This document shows, piece after piece, positions 34,042-44,489 of a DNA stretch of 64,000 bases. This stretch comes from Entrophospora sp. SA101. Lineage: Eukaryota > Glomeromycota > Glomeromycetes > Entrophosporales > Entrophosporaceae. The notes under the pieces are model-generated. The model did not search any database. It had not been told where the DNA came from and saw only the letters and a program-made list of their open reading frames with translations. The number at the start of each line of letters is the position of its first letter. Positions within the stretch are counted from its first letter, which is position 1. Location of the stretch: positions 187,054 through 251,053 of the forward strand of contig CAUDNR010004522.1 in assembly GCA_958430865.1 (NCBI GenBank), given 5' to 3'. Both the position numbers and the translations under genes were made by a program.

Positions 34042-34965
34042 TTAATTAAAATATATTTTAGAAATTAAAAAAATATATATGCAATTAATTGTAAAAAGGT
34101 AATCTAATTTATAGTTATTTTTTTGGCACTTTATTAATTGATTATAATTATAATATAAAAGATGATTCTCATGTTCCAAAATTTCAATTACAGTTTTTTT
34201 TTCCCTTCCACCATCTTTCAATACTTTTCTAAAATATTTACTTATTTGTATAAGATTTTTTTTTTCAACAGGACTGCATGTAAATGCTTTAATTCTATAA
34301 TCATGGCAAATCACCATAAATATCATACATATGATGAATCAACACATAGATATAAGGAGTCCCATCATTATTTGTATATAATCCTTTTATATAATTTTTT
34401 TTATGTGGATCTCAAGTTGATGGTGTTAGAAATTTAGTCAATCATAATTTTGCTTGACTTTTGAAAACAATTGGATTTGTTGTAAGATCTTGTAAGGCTG
34501 TATAAAGATCATCAAAGTCATACCACAATTGATGAATAATTAATGCTCTATTTTCAGGTAAAACACTTTCCAAATTATAATTTTTTAGAACTTTTAATTT
34601 ATCTTCATCCATAAGACTGGTACAATTCCGATTCCTTGAATCTGTACTTTGCCAGAATTCAAAATGTACACCAATTCTGATCATTTCTTTTTTATTTGTT
34701 CCCTTATTTGATCAGAACTTTGGTATTTTGTTTCAGATAACATTAGACTCCAAAGTCAGACAGTAATATGAAGCATTAAATGTAATTCATCTGGAACCCA
34801 ATGAGTTAATGGAATCATAAAGAACAAAGGCAGATACTTATGTCCTGGTAATTGGATTTTATTATTTCCATTTTTAATCAACAGACCCTTTAGCATTGAA
34901 ATAAGTTTATCAACATCATTACACAGTGATCATTAGCCTGGTGTTGGTTAATGCATTTATTAGCA
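34042..34965 (-). pseudogene. Relic of repeated HFEFW...TSLM gene family, opposite strand
   Basis: Minus-strand pieces, in order: LPLFFMIPLTHWVPDELHLM (about 34775-34850), then IGVHFEFWQSTDSRNRNCTS / LMDEDKLKVLKNYNLESVLP (34684-34560) and LWYDFDDLYTAL, then YIYVLIHHMYDIYGDLP (~34310-34360), and finally YRIKAFTCSPVEKKNLIQIS (~34230-34300). From memory this block order is that of a large repetitive protein family of Rhizophagus genomes. Stops after HIT and KKK, and at least two frame changes, show it is dead. The longest intact piece is 80 codons (34442-34684). Confidence 0.65.
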
Positions 34966-35299
34966 TGGATAAACACTTTCAAAATTTCCTGATGTTAAAA
35001 AGAATCAAAAAAAAAGATAAAAATCATAAGATTATAAAATTAAATAAAAAAACCTGTAAGATTATAAACTAATAATAAAAAAATCATAGGATTTGAATAT
35101 TTATGGCAATATGACAAATTCATTTAATTTTTTGGAGTGAGGTGAAATTCTGATGGGCTAATTTGGATTTTGTACATGTGAATTGCAAATTCATTTTCAT
35201 GTACAAACTGTAGGTGGAATTATAAATATAGGTTTTAAATTTTTTAATATAATAATTTTTTTAACTAACAATTATGAATCAAAAAATTTTTAAATTTTA

Positions 35300-35799
35300 A
35301 TCAAGAAAACAATAATGATGATGATAACAACAACTTGGAAAATTGCATCATATGCAATAAATCATATAAAACAAAAAATGGTTCAGTACAACATGAAAAG
35401 AAAAAACACTTTGAATATTGTGGATATTCCTTCTCTTGTTCAATACTACTTGACACAATTTAAAGAAAGTTTAATTTACAATATTAAAAAAAAATTGACA
35501 TTACATCACAAAAGTTTAGGGAAAAAGACATCAACTATTCCATGTAGTGAGGGTGTGTTTTTAGGCGTTTTAAAAATGATTTGGAAAGATATTCCCCTGC
35601 TAGAAGGTTGTACTTAAGTTCATTCATTGGAGAAGAAGGTAACAAAAGGTTAGAAAATTTACTTGGTGATGAGGATTGGTCAATTAGATATTTTGATAAT
35701 AATCAATTTGCCTACATTGACATTGTTAATTTTGAGGCAAAGGTATGGAAGGAAACAAAAATAGTAGAAGGGAATAGAAAAATTTACAAATTCTTCTAA
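35300..35799 (+). pseudogene. Relic of repeated C2H2-type gene family, copy B
   Basis: One frame gives a complete C2H2 zinc finger at 35341-35412 (CIICNKSYKTKNGSVQHEKK then KH; CxxC-x12-H-x4-H), followed by FEYCGYSFSCS and stops. Other frames continue with IPCSEGVFLGV (~35540) and FIGEEGNKRLENLLGDEDWS, FDNNQFAYIDIVNFEA to the TAA at 35797-35799. At least two frameshifts are needed, so it is not functional. It lies head-to-tail with copy A, with a minus-strand relic of the family between them. Confidence 0.65.
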
Positions 35800-36000
35800 T
35801 GTAACCATTAATTTTTCTACAAATAAAGGAAGTTATTAAAAATTTAAATAATAATTTTTTTTCAAAATTAGAATTTTAAAAAAATTTAGGAAAATTTCTA
35901 TGTGATCCCCAGATTATTGTTTTCCATATTTTTGTACCCCAAAATGGGTGCGCAAATCGGTGGATATGTTGTTAATAAAAAATCTTTCAATTTATTTGCA

Positions 36001-36185
36001 TACAGTAGACTCCTATATAGTCACAACATAGTCACATTTTTTTGTTAATTTGAAAAATTCCCTGCTACTAATTAATCATAGTAAAAACATGTCTTGTATA
36101 GTCACAAACACTATAGTCACCAAAATTCTTGAAATTTCACTATTACTATGGTCCCGAGGTGTGACTATATAGGAGTCTGACTGTA
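36001..36185. mobile_element. 181-bp pogo/Tigger-like MITE with TA target duplication
   Basis: The element 36003-36183 is flanked by TA on both sides (36001-36002, 36184-36185). Its inverted ends, CAGTAGACTCCTATATAGTC and CAGTCAGACTCCTATATAGT, differ by one inserted base. The motif TATAGTCAC recurs internally. It has no coding sequence. The architecture is the same as the 26614-26810 element but the sequence differs, so it belongs to a separate family. Confidence 0.88.
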
Positions 36186-36877
36186 CCTTACTTCAGGGTC
36201 GGCGTTGGTCCATTGATTGGATCCACCGGTATAATTTAACCATATTTAGTATTCCATTAAATTAAACCAGACCAAAACTCGTTGTTCATATTAACAGTGT
36301 GTTACAAAAAAATTATTGTTTGTTACATAATAACAACAACTTTACTAAATTTGACAAATAAAATTTAAAACAAAGGGCTTGCTAAATTATTTTGAACTGA
36401 TCTTGATATTTAATTCGCCTTTAAAATGCGCAATAGTATTGAATTTTACTGGGTTTTTTCGATTACAATATTATAATAAAGGGAATACGTTCACCCAACA
36501 AATTACATCGAATCAAAAGCACTCGCTCAATACTCAAATAGCTTTCACTATTAACAGTTAATTTTTTAGAAGAAATGAAATGGTCACGTGACACACACGA
36601 TTAATTTTTTGATATCAAAATTATCATATAATGGGTTACGAGTCAAAATCTACAAAGTATGGATAATTCGTCATATAAACGTAATATCTAGCTCCCGATT
36701 TATTTATTTCTAATTAGTTTCATTCAATCAAAAAATCAAGATGTCAATCTGTGAAAGGTATTTAATATTAAAATATATTCAACAAAAAGTCCGTCTAATG
36801 AATGGGCTATTAACGGCGTTTCACAAATTTTTTAGTAACACAAAAAATGTTTAAATATTAAAACAAACAAACAAGGA
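36186..36877. other. Upstream region of the NlpC/P60-like gene
   Basis: No gene was recognised. It includes the promoter of the peptidase-like gene and ACA-rich leader sequence directly before the ATG. Confidence 0.5.
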
Positions 36878-37945
36878 ATGCTTAATTCAAACAAAAGAGG
36901 AGAAATTATCGTAACAAAAGCTGAAACTCTTTTAGAAGAAGTACATAACAAAAACGAATTGGATCTTTTTAAATTATGGAATTTTTTAGATAATAATAAT
37001 AGTGATAAAAGTTCAACGACAACTAATTTTAATAATTTAAAAGTAAAAACTATTAATAAACTTAAAGATGATAAGGTGGCCTTTAAAACGTTAAAGGAAT
37101 CTATTGGCAGTGACGGCGATTTTTGGCCATTAAGCTCTAGTCTGACTAAGCTGATAGGACAACAACAACGACAACAACCATCATCATCATCATCGTTATC
37201 AAGAAGTTATAATAATGGAATCTTAGACGATGCAATTTCTTCTCTTGAAAGTATTTCTACACTCGAAGATCTCAAAATTAAGATTAATAATACAACAATT
37301 AGTGGGAATCAAATTACTGTGCTGAAAACTGCTTTGATATATCTTGCATTCTTAACTGGGAAATGGAAATGGGATCGAGAAGGAAGAATTCTTGATTTAA
37401 TTTATCCCGCTTCTTTTGGCACTTTATCAAGTCAACAAAAATCCATTGCTTTAAAAACTGTACTTTGCCAGAACCATAATAATAAGGATGAAGTCATTCT
37501 CTATCAGCCTAACAGTGGTTATGTTTTTGGTGGTAATTTTTTTGGTACGATTTGTCGTGGCCTTGATTGTTCATCTTTTGTGTCTTATTGCGTGGATTCT
37601 TCTGCAAGATTGGGTACATGGCACATGAAATTAATTTATGAAAAATTATTAAATGATGAAAACAAAGATGTCAATGATGCAGTTGTGAAAAAGACTTTTT
37701 CAGAATTTGAAGCAATTGAAATTCGAGAAAACATTGACAACATTATTCAAAAAGGAGATATTGTGATTTGGAGAGGATCATCCGGACATACCGCAATCTT
37801 TAAAGAATGGATTTCTAAAAGTAAGCAGACTTTTTTAGGTATTGATAATAATCGAATGGATGATAAAAGTAGGGAGGGAATTGGTTTTACTACATTTCAA
37901 TTATATAAAGATAACAGGAAAACTTTTGTTCTAAGAAAAAAATGA
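36878..37945 (+). CDS. NlpC/P60-like cysteine peptidase/amidase domain protein (intronless)
   Basis: A single 1,068-bp exon encodes 355 aa. Residues ~1-130 are Asn/Ser/Lys-rich and helical without a recognised domain. The C-terminal half has the papain-like NlpC/P60 layout: SGYVFGGNFFGTICRGLDCS with the nucleophile Cys231 in GLDCSSFVSYC, then GDIVIWRGSSGHTAIF with catalytic His304 in the SGHTAIF strand, and a following strand FLGIDNN that could hold the third polar residue. Enzymes of this fold cleave peptidoglycan peptides or act as amidases and acyltransferases. Eukaryotic members are rare and often of bacterial origin. There is no signal peptide, so it would act inside the cell. Base composition matches its neighbours. 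The family call rests on two motifs and their spacing. Confidence 0.72.
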   Translation: MLNSNKRGEIIVTKAETLLEEVHNKNELDLFKLWNFLDNNNSDKSSTTTNFNNLKVKTINKLKDDKVAFKTLKESIGSDGDFWPLSSSLTKLIGQQQRQQPSSSSSLSRSYNNGILDDAISSLESISTLEDLKIKINNTTISGNQITVLKTALIYLAFLTGKWKWDREGRILDLIYPASFGTLSSQQKSIALKTVLCQNHNNKDEVILYQPNSGYVFGGNFFGTICRGLDCSSFVSYCVDSSARLGTWHMKLIYEKLLNDENKDVNDAVVKKTFSEFEAIEIRENIDNIIQKGDIVIWRGSSGHTAIFKEWISKSKQTFLGIDNNRMDDKSREGIGFTTFQLYKDNRKTFVLRKK

Positions 37946-38559
37946 TTATTTTATTTATTTATTATTATTATTATTATCATTATTATTATTAACACTAATC
38001 TAAGAATGAAATGTAGTTTTTTAATGTATTTCTCTGGTCAAAATCACTATTTATTTAGAAAATAAAGTAAAATATAAAAAATAATAATAAGGAAAAAGAT
38101 GACACAAAAAATTTTCGTGTTATATATTTTCATATTGCATAAAAATCAGGTTTTTATACACATTTGTTACATAAATAAAATAAAATTCAAAAATCAATTT
38201 TATTAACAGGTAAACAAATAAACAATTCAGTGTTTATTTAATTTCTTTTTTCATATAAAAAAGAATTGTTTTGACAGATAAAACGTTGTTGATCTAAAAT
38301 TTATTGATGAATTAAATAATTAATTACAAGAGAAAAAAAGAATAATAAAAATATATGTGGTGTTTATATTTATTTTCCCATTTTTTGTTTTTTTGTTGTT
38401 GTTGCAGATGCTTATATTCAAGTGGTGCTTACATTCCAGACAATACGGTAATTATTTTTAAATGTGACGCGTAACACAGTAAAATACCTTCATACTCACC
38501 TTCCAAAATTTTTCATTTAAACAACGTTATAAATTCTGACCGAGATACTTTAGCTTTAA
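37946..38559. other. Non-coding stretch
   Basis: 3' flank with an ATT microsatellite (about 37950-37990) and AT-rich DNA. Around 38400-38450 a TTGTTGTTGCAG acceptor-like site precedes a short open piece, possibly the first remnant of the BTB pseudogene. Confidence 0.4.
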
Positions 38560-39735
38560 AATATAAATGTTAGCTTGTAAATGATTTAACAAAATTGTTC
38601 TATGGGTCAGACTTGTATGACGTAGAATTTAGAGTTGGAGAAGATCAAAATGTTAAAACTTTTAGAGCTCATTCCAATATATTGAAAGCAAGGTCTTCAT
38701 ATTTTAAAATGACTTTCTCAAATAACTAGATAAAAAGATCCGAAGATGGTATAAATATTCACGAGAAAAAAATTTTTCTCCAGTCATTTTAATTGTATCA
38801 AATTTTTTTTTATATAAGCTATCATTAATTTTATTTTTGTTAAAAAAAATTTTTTTAAAGATATGCTTAGAATGGAACAGTAAATATAGATAATCTTGAT
38901 TTTGAAGCATGCGGTGAACTGAATTTTCATGAAATTTACAAAATTATTTAATCATCTAACAAGAATGGATGGATTCGTTAATCTTTATAAAATTTCAATC
39001 ATTCCATTTACTTCAAAATTATTTTAATGCGTTTGCATGTAAAAATCATTATTTTTGAAATCTGATGATATGATGGCAATTAAAAAACCAATGCTTATAT
39101 CCATATTGAAAAAAGATGGGCTAGAATTGATCCTTTGGAATCATGTCATTCAATAGGGAAAGAGGGCGATATAAATATTTGGAAAAACAAATTTCAGAAT
39201 GGAATAAAGAAGATTTCAAAAAATTTAAAAATTTATTGAATGAACTTATTCCATTGATGATATTTCTTCTATATATTTTTATGATAAATCAAACCTTACA
39301 AAGAAAGTTTTCGATAAAGAAATTTTTCAATATCGACCAAAATTAATTATTCAAAAGGCTCAAGAACAAAAGGAGGGAAATTATTAAATTTAAAACGAGG
39401 ATTTTAATTTCCAATTGGATTTCCAAAGAATCTGCCGTATGAATTTAAACTGATTCTAGGTGGCACTCAGGATGAATTTTTTTGAACAATGAATGTTATA
39501 ATATTGGGCACGCTGTAGTCATCATTAAATTAAAAGGAACCGGCGAATTAATGTTACTATCACCAAATAATTATTATTCTGTCGAAACAAACTAAAATTT
39601 CATATTCAAGATTGATGAAAAACGATTTAGATGAAAATTTTGATCTTTGACATCATTATAAGCCAAATTAAAATTCTCATAATCTTTATAATTGGAGATT
39701 TGATTATTATGATTTTGAGACTTGATTTTGGCTAA
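38560..39735 (+). pseudogene. BTB-TLDc protein pseudogene
   Basis: Pieces of a BTB-TLDc gene lie in the right order on the plus strand. A BTB N-half is YDVEFRVGEDQNVKTFRAHS then NILKARSSYFKMTFSNN (about 38617-38726), ending in TAG. A BACK-like piece is SILKKDGLELI, YLEKQISEWNKEDFKKFKNL and LNELIPL (about 39100-39260). A TLDc start is LPYEFKLILGGTQDEF (about 39430-39482), followed by VIIKLKGTGELMLLSP near 39520-39570. In-frame stops and frameshifts separate the pieces, and the TLDc domain is cut short. BTB-TLDc families are heavily expanded in Rhizophagus, so this is a dead copy. Confidence 0.8.
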
Positions 39736-41092
39736 AATTACCATTATTTATTGTTCTTTGGAAATCCAGTTGTTATTATGCAATATTTCACAATATTAAT
39801 ATATAATAGGAAAAAGGTAAATTAGTAAACAACTAAAATGGATTAAAATAAGGGCCGTTTATATTTTTCCAGGGTTTGAACAAAAAAGTGATAACTTTCT
39901 TTTTTTTTCTAATTTCCTTGTGGGGGATATAATAGTATATATTAAAACAAGATCATGATAATGCAGGGAATTATATATATATATTTAATTATATCTTTTT
40001 TCTTCAAGATCTTTAAAACCCACCATTCATTTTTTTTTAATTTTTATTCGTCATACCAGTGTTTATTTTTGGTAAGCAAAATAAATATTTATTGTATTAT
40101 AACAATAATATGATAAATTGCTAGTTAAATTAAAGTTTAATTTAATTCCATTCATTGAATTAATTTAATAATTAACTTTTATTGTTTTAATTATTTATTT
40201 TTCACTATTATCATCTCACGCTTAACCATCTCATATTTATTTTTAAAGAACTAAAAAGTCAGTGCAAACAATATTAGCATTATTCAAAGACCATGAACTT
40301 TTAAATGTGATCATCTTTCAGTTTGTCAATTAATGCAAAATATATTGTCTCAAAGAGATGCAGTAGCACACGACTTAATCTTTAAATATTTTTTAATAAT
40401 TGACTATTTAATTATTATTATCATGCAACAAATAATAATAAATCCAAATTTAATCGATTTAATTCCAAAATTAAACTCGAATATGATAAATAAAAAACGT
40501 GAAGTTGTACGGCGTAACACTTGTTTATTAGACTATGTGTACATATATGTATATATATATGTGTATAAAAAAAGTGTGCATATGAATAATTTTTGGTAAG
40601 TAAAAAAAACGGAACAGTGTGAAATAAGTAACAAATAGTCAATAATATTTTTTCTTTGTAGGTAGATTTGGTTACACGAGTCAAAAAATGTTCACTCAAA
40701 ATAAAGACCAAGAAATTTATTATTTATTATCACTTCTATAATTATTATTTATTTATTATATATTCAGCAAATTACCATAACAAAATTACAACAAAAGTAA
40801 TTCCACACTAATATTATAATATAACAACAATAATAATAGAAATAATAACACATACAACATTACTTCAAAGTAAACGTTTTATATTTCCCAAAAAAAAAAA
40901 AGGAAGAATAAATTTGCAAAACTAGTTTTATAATTTCTACAGAATTATAAATATAATTTTTTTAGCTTAAATTTTTAGTAATTTAGTTCTTTTTTTAAAG
41001 AAAGAACGTATTTTTATTTTTTATTATCACATCACACGTCTTCAACTTTAAAATTAATAATATCACCACCAGTTAACAAAATATATTTACAA
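39736..41092. other. Non-coding stretch, nothing recognised
   Basis: AT-rich DNA upstream of the bHLH gene. An 88-codon open frame at 40333-40599 has low-complexity Ile/Tyr content and no family pattern. The last ~150 bp before 41093 are presumably 5' UTR/promoter. Confidence 0.45.
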
Positions 41093-42828
41093 ATGTCTCA
41101 ATCAAAATACTCTTTTCCCAATCCAACTCCACCTCACGATTCCAATAAAACTTCCTATAAACCAATAACTTCTTCACTATCAACAACAACAACAACAACA
41201 ATGACAACGTCGTCGTCATCATCATCGACAGACATAAGTCTATCATCATTAACACCACCTCCTATTCCTTCCCCAACAAAAGATCCTTTTTCTCGTTCTC
41301 TCGCTCCATTAGAACCACAACATCCTTCCATACCATCATATTTAAATACTCAAAGACGTGGTTCAATAACAGATCCTTCGCTACATTTATCGGTTCCAAA
41401 TCCTGAATTATCAAGGCAATATTCACAACCTGATGTTCATTTTTCGTCAAATTCATCCGAACGTCGTAGTTCTTTGGCAAATGTAGATCAATATCCTCTC
41501 TCGCCATCATCCACCTTATCACGTCCATCATCTGTTAAAAGTGATCATCAGTTATTCTCTTCATTGGAATCACGTAAACTAAGAGATTCAACTTTGCCAT
41601 CAATAAGTGCAAGTCCAAGTCCCGTAAGAGATGGTTTTCCTGGTTCATTAATGAATCCTGCATTTCAAGCACAACTACAGACAAGACGTCATTCTATTGC
41701 TGTAGGTGAGGTGGTTTCTCCACTCAAAAGAAAAAGTACAATCAGCGGATTACCATTACCATCACCCAATAATAATATTGGTGGTGGTATTAATAGTTTC
41801 AGTGGAAATGGTGGTGGTGGTGGTGGTAACAGTAGTAATGGTAATAATGGTGGTAGCAGTATTATTAATCACCATCATCAAATAACTGCTGATGATTATC
41901 CAGTAAAACGTAGAGAATCGATCGGTGATCCTGCTATACAAAGATTGTCTTTATATGATCGTAGAAGTTCTTATTCTGCTCCTTCTAGCCCTCCTGCACT
42001 TCCTTCTTTATCATCTAATTCAAATAATACTAACAATATAAATAACAACAATAACAATAGTAGCAGCAGCAGCAACAACAACAACAATAATAATGGCAAT
42101 AGTAATATATTACCCAAACTTAATCACAACCATCACAATTCTTCCCATCGTCATCATAATAATTCTTCTCATCATTCGCATCATCCTCATCATTATGATG
42201 ATTTATCATCAGATCATTCAACTAGCAATAACGGATTACCACCATCATCCTCATCTCATTTATCAGAACATAATGATTCATATCCACAACCACCACCGCC
42301 AACACCATCTTCTTCATCGTCGTCGTCAACATCACATCATTTTAATAACCCTAGATTATCGCAAATTGTTCATGATGAAAATGCTCCAATATTAGCCAGA
42401 AGAGCTTCTATGCCTATCATGCCATTTGGTTCAAGATTTTCAGACCACATTCAAGATGGTAACAGTAGTGGTGATGGTGGCACTAGCAGTAGTAGTAGCG
42501 GTGGTGGTGGTAATAATACTATTCCTATGGACATTGATCGTTTTAGAGGCAATGTTTATTCACCACAACATCATCATCATCATGCATATCATCCTTATGC
42601 ATACGAGTATTCCCCTGGATATATTCAACCACAACAACTTGTTAAAGAAACGCCTTATTCACGTTCGCCCGAGCTACGGATATCTCATAAACTTGCTGAA
42701 CGTAAAAGAAGGAAAGAGATGAAGGAACTTTTTGATGAACTTAGAGATTCATTACCTGTTGATAAAAGTTTAAAAACAAGTAAATGGGAAATTTTAAGCA
42801 AAGGTGAAAGAATTAAATAATAATAATA

Positions 42829-42863
<35 letters not shown>

Positions 42864-43180
42864 GATCTATTATTATTATATTATTATGATCAATTAAAAC
42901 AAATTTATTGATTTATTTTAATTTTAATTTTAATTTGTTATTATTATTTTTAATGTCAATTTTAGCGGTGGATTATATTAATAATTTAAAACAGAATCAA
43001 GATGAATCACATAAAGAAATTGAATCATTAAGACAACAACTTTCTGCACTTAAAGGTTGTAGTAACGATAATAACAACAGCAACAACAATAATAATAACC
43101 ACAATAATCACAACAATCACAACAATCACAACAATCACAATCACAACAATAACCATAATAATAAACCGTCAATTTCGTAA
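41093..43180 (+). CDS. bHLH transcription factor with long disordered N-terminus
   Basis: Two exons, 41093-42803 and 42966-43180, give about 641 aa. Residues 1-520 are low-complexity Ser/Pro/Asn/His tracts with repeated Arg-Arg/Lys-Arg-x-Ser motifs (RRGSITDP, ERRSSLAN, RRHSIAVG, KRRESIGDP, DRRSSYS, ARRASMP) that look like basophilic kinase sites (PKA-type R-R-x-S). The bHLH domain lies near the C-terminus: basic region SHKLAERKRRKEMKELFDEL with the class B His-Glu-Arg triad for E-box CACGTG, helix 1 and loop RDSLPVDKSLKTSKWEILSK, then helix 2 AVDYINNLKQ running into a short coiled coil EIESLRQQLSALKG. The phase-1 intron splits helix 2. The tail is an Asn/His repeat. It resembles fungal Esc1/Max-like factors; targets are unknown. 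Confidence 0.88.
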
Positions 43181-44489
43181 TGAGGATAATAATTTTTACA
43201 AATTTATTATCAAAAAACCTTTGTTGCTAAAAAAAAACCCCAAAAAAAGTGCTTGTCTTCTAAAGGAAAGATACACTAAATAACCAATTAATAATCTATA
43301 AATTTAATTAGTCAGTCAAAGGTATTCTTTTCAGAAAATTAATTATTTTGTAAAATAATTTGAGGAAATGTTTTATATATATATATATATACATATACTT
43401 TTTTTGTACATTCATTAATTCATCATTTATTTATTAATCATTTAACCAAGTATTTAATCATTTATTCATTTAATCTTTTTTCTTTCCTTTATTTTAAAGA
43501 CAAGTAAATATCTTTTTCCCTTTAAAGAATGACACACACACGCGCGCGCACGTATATATATATATATATTTATTATTTAATTATTTCTTTTATTCTAATT
43601 TTTTGTTAAATAGATTTTATCATATTTTATATTTTATTTTGATTTTTTTTAAAAAAAAAATCTAATAATGAATAATTAAATAAATAAAATTATCCAATTT
43701 AAAAGTAACTTCACAAGGAAAAATATGGCTTATTTTAATAATAAAAAAAAAGGCGTGAAAGAAAAAAATGGTTACTGACAATCAAAGGGCAAAGAAAATC
43801 ATTCAACAACTAACAAAGAGTAATTGTTAAAATTTGTACTTTGTAATTTTGCGAAGCGACCTAACCCATCAAAGAAAATAAAAAACAAATTTATGCAAAT
43901 CATATACATGAATTATCGCATAAACATTAAGGATAAATGTATATTATATATGTATTATGAAGACGATCCAATTGATTCGTCCATCACCTCATTCAGAGAT
44001 AAAAGAATATTTTAATATTATTAATCCCCATCTCGCTTTTTTATTTTTTCTAAGAATTCATATCTTCTTTCATATTTACTGAATAAAGACACATATTATA
44101 CTATATGTATATACAACGGATTCACCTTCAATGAGAAGTGAAATGTCAATAATGTTAAATAAGTCATCAGATTTCATTACTAAGTTGGATGAAAGGTAGT
44201 TATGAATAAATAAAATAATACATACAAATTTTTTTAAAAAAAAATCTAATAATAAATAATAATAAAAATAAAATAAAAAGTCTAATAAAAAAAAAAGTAA
44301 GAATAAAATAAAATAAAAATGCTAAAAATGCGAAAACGATAATTAAATAATTTAATTAAAGTTGAGTTTTTATTCCAAAGATGATATTTGATAAAATTGA
44401 TCAATCTATTTTTTATAATATTAGCAAAAAGTGTTAAATTATTAGTTAAAAACTTTAATAATCATGACAATAATAATATATATATATAA
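43181..44489. other. Intergenic region between convergent bHLH and kinesin genes
   Basis: It holds the 3' flanks of two convergent genes, (TA)n at about 43376-43391 and 43554-43570, a CACACACGCGCGCG tract at about 43532-43549, and A-rich stretches. No gene was recognised. Confidence 0.5.

Noticed and set aside
35315..35799. Two overlapping open frames as one functional protein
   Set aside because: The zinc finger is in a third frame and at least two frameshifts are needed; treated as a pseudogene.
36878..37945. Bacterial contamination as explanation of the NlpC/P60-like gene
   Set aside because: The gene has the same AT-rich base composition and Asn/Ser low-complexity tracts as its fungal neighbours and is embedded among fungal relics and MITEs.
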